Shown piece after piece: positions 40,978-46,281 of a DNA stretch of 46,281 bases. The position numbers and the translations under genes were made by a program. The notes beneath the pieces were generated by a model. It was not told the DNA's origin. It saw only the letters and a list, made by a program, of their open reading frames with translations, and made no database searches. The stretch is from Geofilum rubicundum JCM 15548 (GTDB lineage: Bacteria; Bacteroidota; Bacteroidia; Bacteroidales; Marinilabiliaceae), in assembly GCF_000974365.1 (NCBI RefSeq), contig NZ_BAZW01000032.1:1-46281 (forward strand). The letters run 5' to 3'. How positions within the stretch are numbered: position 1 is the stretch's first letter; every line of letters begins with the position of its first letter.

Positions 40978-41105
40978 AATTTGCTTACTTCAGATGCCTT
41001 TTTTTGGTGCCTTGAATGGTAAAAATAACTAAAAACTGTAAGACTGCTCAGTGATGGCCTTAAAATGGGTATTTATGCGTAGCGCTACGGTCCCAAAGTA
41101 AAGGG

Positions 41106-41151
41106 AAAAAACAAAGGGGCTTGTCGCACAGACAAGCCCCTTTGTTTTTTT
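41106..41151 (-). terminator. Strong bidirectional rho-independent terminator
   Basis: A 19-base-pair or longer stem (GGGGCTTGTC against GACAAGCCCC, extended by CAAA/TTTG and A/T tracts) with loop GCACA. T-tracts follow the stem on both strands. It lies 56 bases after the aminotransferase stop in the direction of transcription. Confidence 0.95.
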
Positions 41152-41206
41152 GACGGTAGATATTGTAATCGTTTGCTGTTGTTTTTTAAGTTGCTGATTT
41201 TAAATT

Positions 41207-42495
41207 TTATACAGTCAACTCTTTACAGGCAGAATAAATGCCATCAAACAAGGCTAGAATGTCTTTGACCGCCACTGCTGAGAAAGCAATTCTTAGCAGA
41301 TTGTTCAGACTGATGGTTCCAATGCTGTACTTTTCTATCAAAAGCCTGCGTACCACATCGGCATCGAGACCATCCTTTAATTCAATACACATAAAATAGC
41401 CTGAATTGTAAGGCTTGGCTTTGAAAAATTCGGCGTAGTCCGGATTTTTCATGGCTTGTTTGACCGCTTCATAGCGGCTTTTCAAAATATTGAATTTCTC
41501 CTTTTTCTCCTCCTGATAAGTGGGGGAATCAAAAGCCTCGAGCAGCAATGATTGGGAAAGATTGGAGGTGTTGGAGATACTCCCCCGGATGGCTCCTGCT
41601 GTTTTGTTTTCCAATGCCGTGTAAAGCGCTTCCGTACCTCCTTTAATTCCGTAGGTCATAAAGCCGACTCTGAATCCCCAAACATAATCTTCTTTGGTGG
41701 GGCCGTCCACTTTAACGGCCAAAACATTTTCATGCAAATTGGCCAGCCAGGCAAATGGCGACTGGGCCTCGATGCCCTCTTCAAAAACCAGCCCAAAATA
41801 GGCATCGTCACAAATGACCACGATCTTTTTTCCTGCCTTGGCCGCTTGCTCCACAGCAGAAATAATCTCCTTCATTTCACGGACATCCGGAGAATACCCC
41901 GTGGGGTTGTTGGGGAAGTTCAAGAGTAAAATCTTTTTGTCGCCCTCGCTCATCAGTTCTGCACCCATGGCAGCCACGTCCAGGCCCTCCCCTTTAAACA
42001 GGTTATAAGGCTTTATTTTGGCATCGTAAGCATTGATGAATGACAGGTTGTAGTTGCCCCAAAACAGACTGGGAACAAGGATTTCCTCACCCGGATTGAC
42101 AAACATATAACCGGCCATGCTGATGCCGTGTGTCAATGCGCTGGTTACAACCGGTAAACCGAGGGATGAAGACTGAGCGCCGGGTTTTTCTCTAATATCA
42201 TTTCACGCCAGCGGGCACGGATGTCCGGCCTTCCAAAACTGGGTGCATATGGAAAGACTTTTGAGGCCTCCAGGTTGATGTTTTTGCTGATCGATTTCAG
42301 GCGCATGGGGCTGTTGTCATCTTCAATGGCAGAACCAATGGTGGCATTAATGGCCGTGCCCTTGGCTTCTGCACTTTGTCCAAGGATACCCTTCTTGGGA
42401 AAGAAAATGGATTTTCCCCGTTCAGATAACATTTCAAATAGTGCCGGATTAATATCCTGTATTGTACGGTTAAGTTCCTGTGCCTGAATGTTCAT
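41207..42495 (-). CDS. PLP-dependent class I/II aminotransferase (frameshifted near 42160)
   Basis: About 429 residues once one base is restored. Family motifs are NATIGSA near the N-terminus, FPNNPTGYSP, the PLP-contact Asp-Asp-Ala-Tyr (ICDDAYFG) and the segment VDGPTKEDYVWGFRVGF, whose Lys probably forms the PLP Schiff base. The substrate is an amino acid, perhaps aromatic or aspartate-like; it cannot be narrowed further. The N-terminal frame (117 residues) ends at 42145; the next frame continues as PVVTSALTHGISMAGYMF. Restoring a G in the GGTTTACCGG region (minus strand) rejoins them. The gene is bounded by a hairpin upstream (42525-42572) and a terminator downstream. Confidence 0.9.
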
Positions 42496-42799
42496 AAAAA
42501 AATACGAATTTAATGGTTGTATTAAGAAACTGTTTAAAACGCCCTGTTGAGTGGGATTTTTAAACAGTTTCTATCTGTTTTTTGGTTTCAAAAAGCGGAT
42601 TTTTTCCTGCTTTGTCTGCAAAAATACTTTTTTAGTGGAATTTCCTGCTTGTTTTTGTATTCGTTAACAGATGTTTTTTGACCAAAGTCGGTTTTTATGG
42701 TTTGATGACAGTTTTGGGTTTCTGCTTACAGAGTATTTGAGCAAAACAGTTTTTGAATCTGATCTGTATTTGAATGTGCCTCGATGGCTTACAAATACA
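42496..42799. other. AT-rich intergenic region with palindrome
   Basis: A 304-base gap between the TonB receptor stop and the aminotransferase start, both on the minus strand. Apart from the perfect inverted repeat at 42525-42572 it holds only AT-rich sequence with T-runs. The aminotransferase promoter should lie here; no box stands out. Confidence 0.5.
42525..42572. repeat. Perfect 15-base inverted repeat
   Basis: AGAAACTGTTTAAAA (42525-42539) and TTTTAAACAGTTTCT (42558-42572) are exact reverse complements around an 18-base spacer. It lies 30 bases upstream of the aminotransferase start. No T-tract follows on the minus strand, so an intrinsic terminator is not well supported. It may be a dispersed MITE-like palindrome or a regulator site. 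Confidence 0.75.
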
Positions 42800-45103
42800 T
42801 TATAGAAAATTGTTGATTTTAACCCCAAACTGCAAAGTACGTGGAGCCGTCGGTCCGTATATATAACCCGGGTCCCGCTCGCCACCTCTGTCAAAATCAC
42901 TCTGGTAACTATTCAGAATGTTTTTCAAACCTGCAAAAATTTGGAAAGAACCCACGTTGGTGCGGATGTGGTACTTTAGATTGACCGACCAGTCGAAAAA
43001 ACTGTCCGATGTCCGCAATTCGCCGTCCTCGCCCGCCAGGGGACCAAAATAGGGTACCAGCATTTCGCCGGTGTAGGTGGCATTGGTGTTGAAAGTGATT
43101 TTTTCTGATGGATTCCATTCGGTGGACAGGTAACCGTAATGGTTGGGTGTCCGGAGAAAGCGCTTTTCGCCAAACTCCCGGGCCGCTCCAAATTCGCTGC
43201 TCTGAACGGTATAGCTGCCATTGATGCGCCATTTGTCCGACGGTATCCAGGTTGCTTCCATATTTACTCCTTTTACCACTGCGCCTGCCGCTTCATTCAC
43301 CCGTGTGTAAACCACTACCCCCTCTTCATTGGGCTCACCAAATTCATTGTCAAAGGGATTTTGCAGATCGGTATAGAAGAATTCCGCCAACAATTCCAGG
43401 TTTTGCTTATCGCTTTGCATTTGATAGCTGACCGATCCCATGTAGCTGTGGCTGGTTTCCTGCTCCAGATCGTTGGCATTGACGTGGGTTACCTGACGGG
43501 CTTCAGAGGTTTCGATATGTAAATCTTCATCGAACACCTGAGGGGCCCGGTAACCTTTGGCATAGGAAACCCGGGTCTGTACATGGTTGTTTAAACCATA
43601 GAGGATGTTCAATCGGGGGCTGAGCACCGTATTCGAAATGTCTGAATGGGAAATGTGGTCCTCAATGGAATAATGGTCCGCTCTCAGTCCCGCTGAAACC
43701 GAAAAGTTCCCCATTTTTCTTTCCCACTGCGAAAAGACACCGCCAACGGTCGACCGTTGGTCGGAAACCAGCGTGTTGGCTTCATCCGACCGGCCCAATT
43801 TTTCATCTTCCAATTGGCCGCCATTCACTTCTATACCCATAATCACATTGTTGGCGCCACTGTTAATTTTGTACTGACTGCCGGCTGAATAGGAGAAGTC
43901 TTTGGTGGTGCCATAGGCATCCAAAGCTTGTGAGGCGCCATAATAGGAATCGCGGTGGACCGACTGCCCCGCTGCAAAGAAGGACAACTCCTGATCGGGT
44001 GCTGTGAACAGGTGCCAGGCCACATTGCCGGAGTTGATTTGATGTTCCGCGGCCTCGGCAATGTTGCTTTCATGCAATGGCTTGTCGAAGGCATCCCCGC
44101 CACGGCGTGTTTCACCAATATGGAAATAGTCGGCCGTTATCTTACTTTTATAACCGGGTTTTACCGTGTAGTGCAAGCCCATGGTGCTGTTTTTTATTTT
44201 TGACAGTTCCGAGAAGCCATCCCCGTTGGCATCGTAGGGCGAACGGTTCCGATGAAAACCATAAATGGCCAGTCCCTGCTTGCTGTTTTCCGAGGCCAGT
44301 GTGGTGTTGAACTGAATGGTGTTGTCCGGCTGGGCGCTGCTGCCCACGCCCACCATGGACGTTTGCAATTGCACCTCATAGCGATTACTGATGGGTTCAC
44401 GTGTGATCACGTTCACCGTGCCACCAATGGCGTTACTGCCGTAAAGGGCCGATCCGCCACCCCGGATGATCTCCACCCGGTCGATCATATTGGCCGGCAA
44501 AAGTTCCAGACCATAAACGGAGGCCAGACCACTGAAAATGGGTCGGCCGTTGATCAATACCTGTGAGTAGGGGCCGTCCAAACCGTTCATGCGTAACTGG
44601 TAAGAGCCGCAATTGCCGCAATTGTTTTCCACCCGTAAGCCGGGTGAAAAGGCCAGACCTTCACTTAGGGAGGTGATTTGTAAGTTGCTGAGCATATCAG
44701 AACTTAGGGCGTTAACGATGGAAGTGGATTCCTTCCGGCTGCGCTCGTCGCGGTCGGCCGTCACCACTACCTGCTCCAATCGCAGAGCATCTTCCTCCAT
44801 TTCGATGTTAAAGTTACCGGTAACGGCTTCGGAGGCATCAATGCTTATTTCGGTCGGTTTGTAGCCCATGGCCTGCACCCTTAGCTGATGAGTGCCTTCG
44901 GGTAATTCCAGTCGGAAAGCCCCATTGATATCCGTGGCCGTGCCAATGGTGGTGGACTTGATTTGTACCGAGGCATAGGGGACGGGCTCACCTTTGGTCA
45001 TTATGGTGCCACTGATATTGGCCACAGGCGGCTTGTTGGCATTTAGAATAGAAATAAGTGGGATAAAAAATAAAAGTGTGATGATGGTTATGATGGCTCG
45101 CAT
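42800..45103 (-). CDS. TonB-dependent outer-membrane receptor with Cys-x-x-Cys plug motif
   Basis: A 767-residue receptor. It has a signal peptide (1-22), then a carboxypeptidase-regulatory-like domain (about 28-105), the TonB-box region near LEQVVVTADRDE (109-120), and a plug containing ENNCGNCGSYQLRMNGL with Cys162 and Cys165. A conserved IIRGGGSALYGSNAIGG plug end and a 22-strand-type barrel follow, ending in Phe-Leu. This NCxxCG branch is distinct from SusC proteins and siderophore receptors; I associate it with metal or cofactor uptake, but the ligand is not shown by sequence. It follows a small His-rich membrane protein gene by 192 bases. The frame is intact. Confidence 0.9.
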   Translation of the reverse strand: MRAIITIITLLFFIPLISILNANKPPVANISGTIMTKGEPVPYASVQIKSTTIGTATDINGAFRLELPEGTHQLRVQAMGYKPTEISIDASEAVTGNFNIEMEEDALRLEQVVVTADRDERSRKESTSIVNALSSDMLSNLQITSLSEGLAFSPGLRVENNCGNCGSYQLRMNGLDGPYSQVLINGRPIFSGLASVYGLELLPANMIDRVEIIRGGGSALYGSNAIGGTVNVITREPISNRYEVQLQTSMVGVGSSAQPDNTIQFNTTLASENSKQGLAIYGFHRNRSPYDANGDGFSELSKIKNSTMGLHYTVKPGYKSKITADYFHIGETRRGGDAFDKPLHESNIAEAAEHQINSGNVAWHLFTAPDQELSFFAAGQSVHRDSYYGASQALDAYGTTKDFSYSAGSQYKINSGANNVIMGIEVNGGQLEDEKLGRSDEANTLVSDQRSTVGGVFSQWERKMGNFSVSAGLRADHYSIEDHISHSDISNTVLSPRLNILYGLNNHVQTRVSYAKGYRAPQVFDEDLHIETSEARQVTHVNANDLEQETSHSYMGSVSYQMQSDKQNLELLAEFFYTDLQNPFDNEFGEPNEEGVVVYTRVNEAAGAVVKGVNMEATWIPSDKWRINGSYTVQSSEFGAAREFGEKRFLRTPNHYGYLSTEWNPSEKITFNTNATYTGEMLVPYFGPLAGEDGELRTSDSFFDWSVNLKYHIRTNVGSFQIFAGLKNILNSYQSDFDRGGERDPGYIYGPTAPRTLQFGVKINNFL

Positions 45104-45295
45104 GTTTGTAGGTTCTAATCTTTTTTATAAATAGATAACTCGTCCTTGTCACATTTTTTCAAAGACTTTTCAATGAGTGATTTTCTGGCAGACACTATTT
45201 TACATGGACGCACAACATTAGCCTGTCCGCGCTTTTTTGTGGTAAAAGCACTATATCAGCTCAATGTGAAAAACAGGTAAAATGGAGTGTCTGTG

Positions 45296-45703
45296 TTATC
45301 CTAAAGCGGGAGGTCCACGCAGAAATTGTGGACATTTTTTGAAGTGGAGATCATAAATAACCGGCATTTGGCCGAAGAATGCGGCCGTGTTGAGGGTGAA
45401 TGTTTGGCCATGTTCCGGAACGTCCAGATAGTCATTTAAATCGGGTAATAGTTGATAAACGCTGCCCGGGTGCTGGTGCATGGGGTCCCCTTCTGCGTCG
45501 GAAGCTGTAAAAGGGTGGGAGTGAAGCACCTTCTTTCCATTGTCGAGGGTATGGATATGTAGAAAAAAGGTGTAAGAAAGGGAAATAAACAGGTGCAATA
45601 AAAGCAGCAATCCCCCTGTCGGGATGGCTAAATGTTTGGCGATGATATGATTCTTTGGTAGCGTCACCTTTTGTTTATCCTTTTGCTTTGCAAAAATGGA
45701 CAT
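45296..45703 (-). CDS. Small His-rich single-span membrane protein
   Basis: About 135 residues with no family I can name. A basic N-terminus is followed by one transmembrane helix (about 31-49), then a periplasmic part with clustered His: HIHT, HSHPF, HQHPG, EHGQ and DLHF. This His pattern suggests binding of Zn, Cu or another soft metal. The start is set at the ATG (45703); an upstream TTG would add nine residues. The gene sits between the SUI1-like gene and the TonB receptor in the same direction, so it may be an accessory protein for metal uptake by that receptor. The assignment is inference. Confidence 0.65.
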   Translation of the reverse strand: MSIFAKQKDKQKVTLPKNHIIAKHLAIPTGGLLLLLHLFISLSYTFFLHIHTLDNGKKVLHSHPFTASDAEGDPMHQHPGSVYQLLPDLNDYLDVPEHGQTFTLNTAAFFGQMPVIYDLHFKKCPQFLRGPPALG

Positions 45704-45740
45704 TTGTAACGGAATACCAAATCCCCACAATTAGGTATTT

Positions 45741-46079
45741 TCATCCGCCTGCCTTTTTGGCCTTATACCCGTTGGCTGTTAAAAAAGTTAGGATTTTGTC
45801 ACGGTGATCGCCCTGAATCAGAATTTCTCCATCCTTGGAACTGCCCCCGCTTCCACAGGTGTTTTTGAGTTTCTTTTCGAGCTCTTTGAGGTCATCCGCA
45901 CCGCCAATAAAGCCGGTAATGAGGGTCACTATTTTTCCTTTACGCTGCTTTTTATCCAGCCAAACCTTCAGGTTTTGCTGAGCCGGCGATAAGGTTTCAG
46001 CATCGTTCTCTTCTTCCTCGTAGCTATAATCGGGATTGGTACTGAAAATGATCCCGCCTTTGTTGTTTTTTTTGGACAT
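45741..46079 (-). CDS. yciH: SUI1/eIF1-like translation initiation factor
   Basis: A 112-residue cytoplasmic protein. A charged, variable N-terminus (EEEENDAETLSP) precedes a SUI1 domain (about 45-110) with GFIGGADDLKELEKKLKNTCGSGGSSKDGEILIQGDHRDKI read in pieces; these match the YciH/eIF1 family signature of a Gly-rich loop before GEILIQGD. Members bind the small ribosomal subunit and affect start-codon fidelity. Length is usual for the bacterial form. Its promoter must lie in or beside the repeat tract to the right. Confidence 0.92.
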   Translation of the reverse strand: MSKKNNKGGIIFSTNPDYSYEEEENDAETLSPAQQNLKVWLDKKQRKGKIVTLITGFIGGADDLKELEKKLKNTCGSGGSSKDGEILIQGDHRDKILTFLTANGYKAKKAGG

Positions 46080-46089
46080 GGTTTTTTTT

Positions 46090-46281
46090 TAAGAAGGGTT
46101 GAATGGGTAGGATGGGTTGATGGGGTTGATAGGGTATTAGGTCAATAGGTCAATAGGTCAATAGGTTGATGGGGTTGATAGGGTATAAGGTATGATGGGT
46201 AAATAGGGTTGATTGGGAAATATGGGTATATGGGTTGATGGGGTAAAAGGTAAAAGGGTTGAATGGGTTAAGGATAGATGG
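46090..46281. repeat. G-rich degenerate tandem repeat tract (right edge)
   Basis: About 190 bases on the plus strand with very few C residues, built from variants of GGGTTGAT and GGGTATAAGG and many GGG runs spaced by 4-8 bases. It contains three exact head-to-tail copies of AGGTCAAT (46139-46162) followed by a variant AGGTTGAT. It lies directly upstream of the SUI1-like gene and continues to the window end. Regular GGG spacing gives it G-quadruplex potential on the plus strand. Confidence 0.8.

Noticed and set aside
46139-46170. Possible CRISPR-like array (AGGTCAAT copies)
   Set aside because: The repeat unit is only eight bases, head to tail without spacers, and no cas genes are present.

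Overview
The window looks like chromosome of a polysaccharide-degrading Bacteroidota, probably a marine or sediment member near Marinilabiliales (the family placement is inference). The signs are a hybrid two-component regulator of the HTCS type, two SusC/SusD pairs, a surface glycan-binding lipoprotein, a LytS/LytTR pair, very weak Shine-Dalgarno sequences and AT-rich leaders. No rRNA, tRNA, CRISPR array, transposase or phage gene was seen.

Layout. (1) 91-5811: a DUF1460 lipoprotein on the plus strand faces a minus-strand run of four genes (outer-membrane barrel, alpha/beta hydrolase, sensor kinase, LytTR regulator). (2) 6092-11268: three plus-strand genes. They are a 1000-residue P-loop ATPase with no family I recognise, an MscS-type channel, and an ATP-cone/Mrr-like nuclease fusion. 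(3) 11332-39778: a complete glucurono(arabino)xylan utilisation locus. It holds the HTCS regulator; susC1-susD1-SGBP-GH10 ending at a strong terminator; susC2-susD2-GH115-GH67-GH43; and a convergent GH51 arabinofuranosidase. (4) 39943-46079: minus-strand genes for a PiT-type transporter, an aminotransferase, a TonB receptor with a Cys-x-x-Cys plug, a small His-rich membrane protein and an eIF1/SUI1-like factor. G-rich, nearly C-free degenerate repeats lie at both window ends.

How the xylan genes fit together (family knowledge plus inference). The HTCS senses xylo-oligosaccharide in the periplasm and activates the susC promoters. SGBP and the SusD proteins capture xylan at the surface, and the GH10 lipoprotein cuts the backbone there. 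The SusC proteins import the oligosaccharides. In the periplasm GH115 and GH67 remove (methyl)glucuronic acid from internal and terminal xylose respectively, GH51 removes arabinose and GH43 releases xylose.

Two features stand out. Seven genes between 22.3 and 42.2 kb (GH10 signal peptide, susC2, susD2, GH115, GH67, GH43, aminotransferase) are each interrupted by what looks like one missing base, while everything before 22.3 kb is intact. This pattern fits sequencing or assembly indels better than gene decay. Several gene junctions (22245, 29955, 35316, 42525) carry strong inverted repeats that could act as RNA processing, stability or attenuation elements. The best candidate for an undescribed system is the ATPase-MscS pair with the neighbouring ATP-cone nuclease.
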